A model generated the notes under the pieces. That model did no database searches and was not told the DNA's origin. It was given only the letters and a program-made list of their open reading frames with translations. Positions 54,658-64,000 of a stretch of DNA of 64,000 nt are shown here, piece by piece. The translations under genes were made by a program, and so were the position numbers. The DNA comes from Cordilura impudica (taxonomy: Eukaryota; Arthropoda; Insecta; Diptera; Scathophagidae), in contig OY821521.1 of the NCBI GenBank assembly GCA_963682025.1, forward strand, positions 117,025,604 to 117,089,603, read 5' to 3'. The first letter of the stretch is position 1, and each line of letters opens with the position of its first letter.

Positions 54658-56049
54658 ATGCAATCCGATAAGGCTTCTGGACCAGTTAGTGTTTCTGGAC
54701 ACGACCCTACGTGTCACATTTGTATTGAAAAAATGGACGATAAAATTCCTTGTTTAATAATAAATAGTTGCAACCATGCGTTTCATAGAGCATGCATTGA
54801 GAATTTTTTGGCAAATGAAAGTGAATGCCCAGTCTGTAAACTCTCGTGTGAGTTATCGGATCTTCGAAAAGTTACATTTCCAATTAAACAAGGTGCAAAA
54901 CCTAAAAGTAAACTCCGGGGTGGGCATGCTAAACAATACCAAACGAGAAGTTTTAGCAGAAATCTTTTTCAAGAAACGGACAATACACTTATCGACATAA
55001 GTGCAAACGATCCTCTGAAACCTCGAGTATATCATGAAAATGTTATTCAGTCACCTAGATTTTCGGATCAAAATCCGCAACAGACAACTGAAAATCCTCA
55101 GGAAAAGGTACTTTGGACTAACCAACCCATTCCACGGATCAGTATTACATCAACTATAGATTATGGTAAAATTCAACAGATGATCGAAACCAACTTAACT
55201 CATATTTTACAAAATTTAAGTATAGCACCCAATTCTTCTGTTCCAAATTCGTCGGTAAATAATCTAAATTATTTTCAAAATCAAAACTCTTTAAATAGAA
55301 ATAATGTTTCAAATAATTTACAAAATCAACAATTTCATAATAATAACCCTAATTTTGTTATACAAAATCGTACTCAGAATAATCCGGTCAGAATACAACA
55401 ATCTACTTCTAATCAAAATAGTCCTATAAATAGTAGTAATTTACAAGATCATAACTCTAATACAAATTCTTTGAGTTCTAACATTACCACTTTCAACCGA
55501 GAAAAAACTCCTTCAATTATTCAAAACTGGGGGTTAAAATTCGATGGTTCCTCAGACGGTTTACCAGTCGAAGAATTTTTATACAGATTGAGATCTCTAA
55601 CTAATAACCATTTCAACGGAAATTTTAATATTATTACAAATAATCTTCACATTTTGCTCACAGGGAAAGCGCGCGACTGGTTTTGGCGATTTCATAAGAT
55701 GAATGGAATAATTATTTGGAATGATTTTTGTGATGCAATAATAATGCAATATAAAGAATGTAAATCACTTTTTGATATAAGGGAGGAAATTAGAAACAAA
55801 AAACAAAAGCCCGGAGAGACTTCTGATCAATTTTATGAATCTATTTCGGCTATTATGGATAGACTTCCAACTCTTTTGTCGGAAATTGAACTGATTGAAA
55901 TAATGACACGAAATTTAAGACCTGAGATCAGGCATGAACTCCTTTATGTTACGGTGGACTCTATACCAAATCTGAGGAAATTGGTCCAAAAACGTGAAGA
56001 TTTTAATTTAAAAATAAAAAAAATTACTTCCAAATTTATTCTCCTTTAA
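54658..56049 (+). pseudogene. RING-H2 finger fused to retrotransposon Gag, 3' end replaced by LTR
   Basis: Residues 19-60 form a textbook RING-H2: Cys19-X2-Cys22, Cys38, His40, His43, Cys46, Cys57-X2-Cys60. A long Asn/Gln-rich linker (~150-285) leads to a Ty3/gypsy Gag capsid (WGLKFDGSSDGLPVEEFLYR, LTGKARDWFWRFHKM, KPGETSDQFYESI, ~300-440). At 55996 the true Gag (compare the minus copy at 63100) stops and inverted LTR sequence begins, giving a foreign 18-residue tail. RING-H2 proteins are ubiquitin ligases, so the Gag might ubiquitinate itself or host factors (inference). An ATG at 54617 in another frame precedes this start. The true N-terminus may thus be further upstream if a frameshift occurred. 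Confidence 0.8.
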
Positions 56050-58975
56050 GTGAGAGATAGAAAGAGGTCTGCGGGAGCCTTATAATCACTAGCGATCAGT
56101 CGGTGCGGGGTTCGTGACCTTCCCTATCTAACCTCGGTATCATTACAAGTCTTTTATATAGACTCCCTATTTAGTAACTAAATTTACTACAAAAATAATA
56201 CTCTAATCTTAGTGGTTCGGAATAGTCATATGCAAAACAAAGCCCCTATATGACTATGGATAATAAAAATTAAAAAAAAAAAAAATGTTATGGATCAGGT
56301 TTGCCTATAATAAATTTGGGGTCCCTGATGTTATTGGGAACCGCTGCCTCGTAACCCACCCTACCATGATTCTAGTGGCAATATATATATTATGTTCTAG
56401 GATCCCACAAAGTACACTAACCTAACGTTTCAGCCCATGATAGAAAACACAACGAAGTTATTTAGTAATTCATATTTGTTCATTCAGTGATTTATTCAAC
56501 CCATAACAATGTTACTTAAATTAGAAGTAAACAAAAATATTTACCGAAATATAAAAACTAATGCCTAACTAAAATATGCAATAATGAAATAATTTGAGTA
56601 GCAAAATAAAAAAAAAAAAAACTTAATTATCATTAAGTTTCCATTTGGAATCAATTTGTTGTTTTCTTTTTTCTTTTGTTTTAATGAAACTATTTAATTA
56701 ATTTTAACACCGTTAAGAACAAAATTAACATAAAAATAAATAGTAAAATATCTGAAATAGTTAGAAAGATAGGAATTGGTAATTTTTAAATAGAACAATT
56801 TTGTGGCAACATGTTAAAAAGGTTTTTGTCTTTCAATGTCCCAAAAGAACATTAATCCAAATTGCTTTTTTCTTTAATTGTACATAAAATATAAAATTGA
56901 CGTTAGTTTAAAAACCGAACCGAGCAATGTTTCATTCAATTTACACGGTCTCGATTTACAACGCGGTTTAAAAAAAAAATCTAGAGACTTATTTATGAAT
57001 GAAAACAAAAACAATTAGGATTAATGAAACAAAACAAGTATCAAGAAGGAACAGAATCATGATCAGTGAACTAAAAGTATTACCGTAAAGCTTAAATAAC
57101 AATTACAACAAAAGCCAAATGCTTACACTATTAACGACGTCACCATTCATTGATCCTATTTTCTCTACTTCTTCATTGATACTCTATTTGTTCATTTTAA
57201 TATATGCAAGAAATTATAATATGTGTGTAAGGTTCAGTTTCACTCACCCAACTTAACAATGATGAACGATGAGGCCTCCTCGATAACAGTGGTAATGTTA
57301 TGATGCTAGGAAAGAAGATGGTTTGATATAGTGAGTTCTTGCATATACCTTTACTTTCAGTTGTTGACTATTCCTTAAGTTCTTTTTTAATTGGATTGTA
57401 ATATTGACTATTCTACTTTCCAATGTTCCTTGTTTTAGATTTAAGTTGTTAGATTTATGAATTTATTTCTGATACTAGTTTAGGGACTTATATATAGTTG
57501 AAGATTTTTATCCTTTTATTATTTCCATAGATTCATTTATGGTTTTGTATGATTTCTTTACTCAAAAAAAAATTTATAATACTGGCCCTGACATAGACAT
57601 TACGAAACTAAACTGAAATAAATGCTTTTTTACGATGTCCAAATGACCAAAATGTTTACAAGACTGAATAATGGTTCTTAATATATATTGTACGCGATAT
57701 CAATAAAATTTAATTTTAAATTATTGTCGTAAATCTACCGAAATCTCATAAATTTTTTAACTTGCACTTTGATTGAGTATCACACCAAAACTAAACTGCT
57801 TAATGCTTTTTTTTCTTTTTTCTTTTTGTTTTTATTCTCGTATATTCCTATACTCAAATAAAACTGTGGTTATTCTACAGCCTTCTCCTACTATGGATTT
57901 TTAAGGCACCTTTAGGATGTTGTTGGATATACGAAAGAACACTTATGGTCGTAGTTGAATACTGACCAACAAGTGTTCGTATTGTTGAGGGTTTTACAAT
58001 GGATTCCCAGCTAACGCAAACTATGGTTACTTTTTGGGATAACCAATACAAATTTTGGATTGTAGGTTAGGTAGGTATCTTGAATAAAATTACAACCTTT
58101 AAGGTTATGTAGCTGAATTCCGAGAAACTTTACGGGATATGTAACTTAGGGTAAATTTTGTTTTTGACTTCCACTTGGTAATGAAGGCATCACATTCACA
58201 ATGTATATAGCCGAATCATCGAGCAATAGTCCTCCAAGGAGTATACAATCCCTTGTGTTTATTGATGCTGATTATATAAATATTACACGATTGGATTTCC
58301 CGATAAAATTTTGGGTAGGTACCACCTGAGGTTGTTCAGAAAAGAAAAAAAGTACGACAATCTCTTGTTAAGTATGTAAAACCGAGAGAAGAGCCGAACA
58401 GCAGAAATGATAATTGGTACTGAGTTATCTTTTGCATTGCCACACGGATAAGCGTAAATGGCAACATAGCATTACCAATCTTCTATATTTGTTTTAGTTT
58501 GGAAACTGTTATAAAACCGTTAAGCTTAAACGATTTATTTATAATATCTAAAAAAAAAATTTCCTACCCGAATAATTGAATTTTAATATTTTATGGTCAC
58601 CACTAGGTTTAAACAACAACACTGGTATGTTTGTAATATTTTTAAACATGTTGTTGGATGCAAATAAATATATATATACCATTTACATATATATTCAACT
58701 ACCTTTTGGAATTAACCCATTAAATTTGGTTTCTAATTAATAAAACTGAAATAATGATTATAGATATTTAACTGCTAACAGTTATAATAGAAAAATTTAT
58801 AAGATTGTAAACCATAAGGAAAAGCAGTCTAAATTTTCCTTTTGCAAAAAAAAAAAATTTAAATAAAAATTTTAATATGTATATTCAAGACAAATCATGG
58901 ACATTTTCATAATATGTAGCGATGGTGTTGTGCTTTATAGATTAAAAAGTGCTGCGCATGAAATCGTTCACCACA
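55996..58975 (-). repeat. inverted copy of the 3-kb LTR, end-truncated
   Basis: Reverse complement of 34354-37322 with scattered substitutions. It begins (minus) at TGTGGTGAACGA and lacks the last ~57 bases including CATTACA. It lies after the pol gene of the inverted element, so it is the 3' LTR of that copy. The junction with the plus-strand gag at 55995 shares only a few bases (TGAAG). Confidence 0.85.
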
Positions 58976-59207
58976 AAACTAGATAACATTGACTCTTTGA
59001 GTTAAAATGTTAGCTTGAAAAAAGAACGATTAACCCTCACAATCTGAATATGATTATAAATGTTCATACAAGATTATTTTTAAAGATAAATCTACTGTGT
59101 GCCTTTTCACAACGCGATTTTTGAATAAAAAAAAAATTTCAATATTATTTCCGTCAACATTACATAATTTTATGTCTAAAACACAACTAAGGAAAATACC
59201 AATAATA
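58976..59207 (-). other. region between pol and 3' LTR
   Basis: About 230 bases with no gene. No clear polypurine tract adjoins the LTR start, which is unusual for an LTR element. Confidence 0.4.
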
Positions 59208-60218
59208 TCAATTTTGAATGATTTCAAGTCGAATATCTTTAGCATAATAGGTGCCGACAGGTTTATCTTGTAAATCGAGTAAGATATAGTAGTGGTTTCC
59301 CAATTTTTCTTTAACTTTTGCTTTAACCAACAGTGGTGCAAACTTTGCATTAAAATGTTTTTCCATACTACTTTGTACAAAGTTTCTGCGCAGAACTTCC
59401 TGACCTATGTGAAATAATTGCGGTCGGGTTCGTAGGTTGTAATGTTTCTGGTTTTGCTCGTATGCCAGTTTTAAGTGTTTTTGTAAATATTTTCTTATTA
59501 ATTGTAAACTATCATCTCTGGATAAACTAACAGAGGGCTCATCTAAAAGTTGCAGATTTTTCAATAAAGCAAATGACGAACCATGCGTTAACATGTCGAA
59601 ACCGTATAAAGCATGATATGGAGAATTATTGATTGACTGATGATATGAGTTTCTTAGTGCACAACTGATTGCACTTAAATTTTCATCCCATTTCGTATGA
59701 TCACCTTTTAAATATGCACGTATGCCTGCAATAATAGAACGATTAACTCGTTCTGAAGCGTTCGATTGAGGCGAGTATACGGCAGTACAAACATGCTGAA
59801 TTCCTAAACTTGTGAAAAATGCATTGATATCATTTGCCCTGAACTGAGAACCGTTATCGCTAACAATGGTTTCAGGTACTCCATATACATGAAAAATTTG
59901 TTTTTGTAAAAAATCTTTAATTACTTGAGATGTAAACTTTTTCATTGGCTGCAGCCAGTGAAACTTGGTTAAATGGTCTAAGACTATTAACAAGCCAATG
60001 TGACCTGATTTGCTGCGGGGATATGGACCTAACAAATCTATAAACAACCTCTGAAAAGGACGAATAGTAATACTTTGTTTACCCATTTCAGGTTTTAACA
60101 CAAAATTAGGGGCTTTTGTAGTTTTGCAAGTTTCACAGTTTCTTACAAAACTCCTAATGTCTCTAACCATACCTGGCCAAAAGAAATATCGCCTTATATG
60201 TTCAAGCGTTTTATACAT
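59208..60218 (-). pseudogene. integrase of the RING-Gag family
   Basis: This 336-residue frame begins within the finger region (HIRRYFFWPGMVRDIRSFVRN, CETC) and holds a complete core: FIDLLGPYPRSKSGH (Asp), IVSDNGSQFRAND (Asp) and QSNASERVNRSI (Glu, 35 residues between the last two). A C-terminal domain follows (YNLRTRPQLFHIGQEVLRRNF..KVKEKLGNHYYILLD). The frame is joined to RNase H only through a shift at about 60260, so the upstream HH part lies in another frame. Otherwise the integrase looks intact. Confidence 0.85.
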
Positions 60219-60259
60219 ACCTCCATGAGAAGATGTTGGAGAATCGTGAAACCGAGAAA

Positions 60260-61357
60260 TTACATATTATTGCAAAGACTATTGGGAATCCAAAGCTTCC
60301 AAGCTAGCATTTCACTCGAGTCGCTACCATCGTAATGTTCCGTACGAATATATACATAACGATCGACAATCTTAATATCAGGATATTTATTCTGATTTTC
60401 TTTAATTTTGGTTTTAAGGTTTTGATATTCGGTATCTTCAAAGCACGGAGAATTAAGATCAATTTCGGGATCTTGGTTTTCCATTGTGAAAATCACATCG
60501 CAAGGAATCCTAGACAGAGCATCAGGTACAATATTGTCCTTACCTTTACGATGACTTACGCTATATTTGTAGGATTGCAATTTTAGTACCCAACGGGCTA
60601 ACCTACCACTTAAATTGGGCTGACGCATAAGCCAGACAAGGCTTGAGTGGTCCGTTATGACCTCAAATTCTTGAAGTTCAAGATAACAGCGGAAACGTTC
60701 AATTGCTTCAAGAGCCGCGAGACACTCACGCTCAGTCACGCTATAATTTCTTTGCGCAGAATTTAATTTTTTACTCATATAGGCTATCGGTTTTTCCTGT
60801 CCATTTTCATCTAACTGTACGAGTACCGCACCAATACCAAAATCAGAAGCATCACAATGCAAAAAGAATTTTTTTTCAAAATTTGGATTGGTTAACACGG
60901 GAGCAGAAGTGAGCAAACCTTTAATTTTCTCAAAAGATATTTGAGCTTGAGGGGTCCAGGTAAACTTTGTCTTTGTGGACAGAGTTTCTGTAATTGGAAA
61001 TACTATAGTTGAAAAGTTTTCAATAACACTTCTGTACCACCCTGCAAGACCTAGAAATACTCTCACCTGTTTCAGGTTTTTGGGAACTGGCCAATCACGA
61101 ATCGCGCTTACTTTTTCGGGATCTGTGGTGATACCTCCATCTCCAATTACATAACCAAGGTATTTTACCCGAGTTACGCAAAATTGGCTCTTAGATATGT
61201 TAAGTGTAAGATTTGCCTTACGAAATTGTTCAGAAATACGGACTAAAATAGATAAGTGTTGTTCTAAATTTTCCAATACTATTATTAAGTCATCAATATA
61301 ACCAAAAACGCTGTTCTTAAGATCTGGTGGAATTAGATCATCCATTAACCTACACAT
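60260..61357 (-). pseudogene. RT (thumb and catalytic box) and RNase H
   Basis: The 365-residue frame starts in the RT palm after a 1-base shift near 61370. It contains the catalytic GYIDDLIIVL, FCVTRVKYLGYVIG and FLGLAGWYRSVI. RNase H has LHCDASDFGIGAVLVQ, ERECLAALEAIERFR and VITDHSSLVWL, with a PDALSRIP end. It is the expected Ty3/gypsy order. A stop at 60260 separates it from the integrase. Confidence 0.85.
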
Positions 61358-62361
61358 TGTTGCTGGAGCATTACAGAGCCCAAAGGCATTACTGTAAACT
61401 GGTACAGTGGCCTACCAGGGACTGTGAATGCGGTAATGGGTTTTGAATCATCGGCTAAGACGATTTGCCAGTAAGCGTCTTTTAAATCAAGCTTAGAAAT
61501 AATATTAGCTTTTGGAAGACGTGCAAATATTCCCTCAATTGACGGTAAAGGATAGGAGTCCTTTTTGGTGATGGAATTCACTTTTCTAGCATCCAGACAA
61601 AGGCGGACTTTATTGGGTTTTATTACCAATCTCATGGGAGAACTCCAGGGTGAAAATGACGGTTCAATCACACGCAATGTCAACATACGATCAATTTCCG
61701 TGAACATCAGTTTCTCCACAGCGGGGGAAACTGGATAGAACCTCTGTTTGATCGGCTTAGCATTGCTAATGTCGATCTCGTGCTTAATCAGGCGGGTTCT
61801 TCCCAACCCTTGCTTTTCAAAATTTGGAAATAAGGATATAACAGCATCAAGTTGCTGATGTTGACTAGAAATTAGGGCATAATGTTGTTCATCTGATCGT
61901 TTAATATCAGACATTTCACTATTATCGGACGGATCTTCGGACTTGTTACAATCGGACAATTCGGAGGGACAAAAACTAAAAACTGATTTATCTATTAAAT
62001 CAACCGATTCAATAACGTTCGGAATTAAATTAAACTTCTTCCAGAAGTCAATGCCAAGTATAAGACGTTGAGATATCGTAGGTATAATAAACAAATTTAA
62101 ATCCTGACAGTTATTCTTAAATTGAACTTTAACGCTAAGCCAACCTATGACTTTTTGTGGCACACCATCTGCGGTTTTCACAAAAGTTTTACATTTGGAA
62201 AAATTTGTATATTTGGAAAAATCTTCCAACGCAAATTCCGACCCTATGCAGCTAATGCTTGCACCAGTGTCTAAGAGACCGTATTCCTCGAAATTGAGAA
62301 AGGAAACTTTCGCATAATAGCGACTATCTTGTGGATTGTTTACAATTGCAGATATTAATAG
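61345..62361 (-). pseudogene. protease and RT N-terminal half
   Basis: Just after the gag stop the frame gives protease (GLLDTGASISCIGSE about 62270, RLILGIDFWKKF about 62050), a linker, and RT from RTRLIKHEIDI through WSSPMRLVIKPNKVRLCLDARKVN, SKLDLKDAYWQIVL (catalytic Asp) to FTVMPLG, where a 1-base deletion near 61375 shifts the frame. The same frame reads upstream into the Gag C-terminus through a single TAA. Confidence 0.85.
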
Positions 62362-63797
62362 TTAAGAACAAATTTTGCGGTTTTTAAAATAGCTTCTTAA
62401 TCGGAGCATGGAACGTTTGGGTTTATGTTTAAGAATGATTTCCGAAATATCAAAATCATTAAAAATTTCATTACGTTTCGATATGTAAATTTCCCATCTT
62501 TTATGGTAAGGTAACTTAGGGTATATAATTTTTGAAACACTATCTTTAAAATCAGTGGGATCTGCAGGTTTACGTTTTAAAATTTTAATTTTCGAAAAAG
62601 CTTTTTCATTTATATCAATAGAAAAATCAGGTTGGTTGTCAAGGCCGGTGTCAGGTGTCAAATCTGGATTATTGTGGTCATAATGAGGTATCTTATTTGA
62701 CTCAATAGAAGGTTCTGAGTCAGTGCAAGTCTCTAAAGTGGTTCTTTTGAGTGACTTTGAGGTTTGAAGTTTTTTGAAGATTTACGAGCAAGACATTTCG
62801 GGCACTGCGGTTTGTAAGTATTTTTGGCTCCACAACCATAACAAAAAATGCTCCTATCGTGTAGGCAATCTTCCCAAAAATGACCTAGTTGATCACAGTT
62901 CCAACAACGTGGAGGAGTGTCGGTCTTATTGACTGCGCAATTGCAATTTCATGGTCTTCTGTCAACTCAAGCTCGCTCTCTACCTTTATTTCTGCCACTT
63001 GTCTACGAGGTGTAAATGAATTTGGATTTCGGTTAGAAAAATTTCTACGAACATGTTCATCGTTCAAAAAACTTTCACGTTTTTGGACCAATTTCCTCAG
63101 ATTTGGTATAGAGTCCACCGTAACATAAAGGAGTTCATGCCTGATCTCAGGTCTTAAATTTCGTGTCATTATTTCAATCAGTTCAATTTCCGACAAAAGA
63201 GTTGGAAGTCTATCCATAATAGCCGAAATAGATTAATAAAATTGATCAGAAGTCTCTCCGGGCTTTTGTTTTTTGTTTCTAATTTCCTCCCTTATATCAA
63301 AAGGTGATTTACATTCTTTATATTGCATTATTATTGCATCACAAAAATCATTCCAAATAATTATTCCATTCATCTTATGAAATCGCCAAAACCAGTCGCG
63401 CGCTTTCCCTGTGAGCAAAATGTGAAGATTATTTGTAATAATATTAAAATTTCCGTTGAAATGGTTATTAGTTAGAGATCTCAATCTGTATAAAAATTCT
63501 TCGACTGGTAAACCGTCTGAGGAACCATCGAATTTTAACCCCCAGTTTTGAATAATTGAAGGAGTTTTTTCTCGGTTGAAAGTGGTAATGTTAGAACTCG
63601 AAGAATTTGTATTAGAGTTATGATCTTGTAAATTACTACTATTTATAGGACTATTTTGATTAGAAGTAGATTGTTGTATTCTGACCGGATTATTCTGAGT
63701 ACGATTTTGTATAACAAAATTAGGGTTATTATTATGAAATTGTTGATTTTGTAAATTATTTGAAACATTATTTCTATTTAAAGAGTTTTGATTTTGA
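62362..63797 (-). pseudogene. Gag of the inverted RING-Gag element (no RING in view)
   Basis: From 63797 leftward the minus strand matches plus gag from about 55270: an Asn-rich linker, then WFWRFHKM and so on. A G-to-T change at about 63234 creates TAA inside FYESI. After KLVQKRE the true continuation is seen (LNDEHVRRNFSNRNPNSFTPRR). A frame change near 62940 leads to a CCHC knuckle (CWNCDQLGHFWEDC) and a variant second one (CYGCGAKNTYKPQCPKC, Thr for His). A Lys/Pro-rich tail ends at TAA 62362. The N-terminal RING part is lost at the fold-back. Confidence 0.75.
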
Positions 63798-64000
63798 AAA
63801 TAATTTACAAAATCAACAATTTCATAATAATAACCCTAATTTTGTTATACAAAATCGTACTCAGAATAATCCGGTCAGAATACAACAATCTACTTCTAAT
63901 CAAAATAGTCCTATAAATAGTAGTAATTTACAAGATCATAACTCTAATACAAATTCTTCGAGTTCTAACATTACCACTTTCAACCGAGAAAAAACTCCTT
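63559..64000. repeat. fold-back palindrome in gag, 200-bp arms, 42-bp spacer
   Basis: Bases 63801-64000 are the reverse complement of 63559-63758. The right arm is plus-strand gag (partial, continues beyond the window). Both arms share TTCTTCGAGTTC where the copy at 55467 has TTCTTTGAGTTC, so the arms derive from each other. The joint uses the short shared word ATAATTTA. Confidence 0.85.

Overview
This window is a dense, nested transposable-element landscape from an insect, almost certainly a higher fly (Diptera). The basis is the AT-rich background, an errantivirus integrase/envelope remnant, Jockey- and LOA-type LINEs, BEL/Pao elements, Tc1 and PIF/Harbinger DNA transposons, Helitron-like repeats, and the dispersed 'ataccctccacc' repeat with CGTC/GACGGACA microsatellites that is common in fly genomes. 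I see no complete host gene, no tRNA or rRNA gene and no CRISPR. Two short exon-like segments are the only possible host coding sequence. The setting looks like pericentric heterochromatin or a TE graveyard / piRNA-cluster-like region (inference).

Left part (0-34 kb). A 2.86-2.91 kb long direct repeat (246-3101 and 4353-7263) with a tRNA-Lys(CUU) primer site just inside the first copy reads as an LTR element with very long LTRs and a 1.2 kb non-coding interior. It abuts a 17.6/297-like gypsy element on the minus strand (LTR fragment, tRNA-Ser primer site, gag, protease). That element is broken by a PIF/Harbinger deletion derivative (7339-8777) and by a Jockey-like LINE (about 10560-14731). 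Next come a decayed LOA-like LINE (minus, 16.3-20.6 kb), a decayed BEL/Pao element (minus, 20.6-22.1 kb, with a possible tRNA-Tyr primer site at 25.74 kb) that carries a Tc1 element (22595-24086), an errantivirus integrase+env fragment (26.0-27.2 kb), and a CsRn1/Mag-like element (minus, 27.2-29.9 kb) that has lost everything between reverse transcriptase and the integrase tail. A 3.2 kb dispersed fly repeat follows, and then a LINE-ORF1/FP25K-like reading frame.

Right part (34-64 kb). This is a Russian doll. The FP25K-like frame is cut by a 3.03 kb LTR (34354-37379, TG...CA) with a tRNA-Lys(CUU) primer site and an interior whose Gag (54658 on) starts with a RING-H2 finger. The leader of that element is split by a Helitron-like repeat. 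The Helitron is split by a young 1.4-kb-LTR gypsy-like element (38358-52971, minus, GTTT target duplication) whose single 956-residue ORF has Gag, protease and integrase but no reverse transcriptase or RNase H. The LTR of that element is split in turn by an essentially intact BEL/Pao element (44631-52147, CAGTC target duplication, LTRs differing at one base, 1757-residue polyprotein). To the right, a second copy of the RING-Gag family lies inverted (LTR 55996-58975, pol 59208-62350, gag 62362-63797). At 63.80 kb its gag folds back on itself to the window end.

Most interesting observations: (1) an intact Gag-PR-IN reading frame without RT in a recently moved LTR element; (2) tandem ~165-bp LTR units of that element with paired arms that change together, suggesting a selected hairpin; (3) a RING-H2 domain fused to retrotransposon Gag in a family with 3-kb LTRs; (4) the fold-back junction at 63.80 kb; (5) six-fold repeated hairpin boxes in the long LTRs at the left end.
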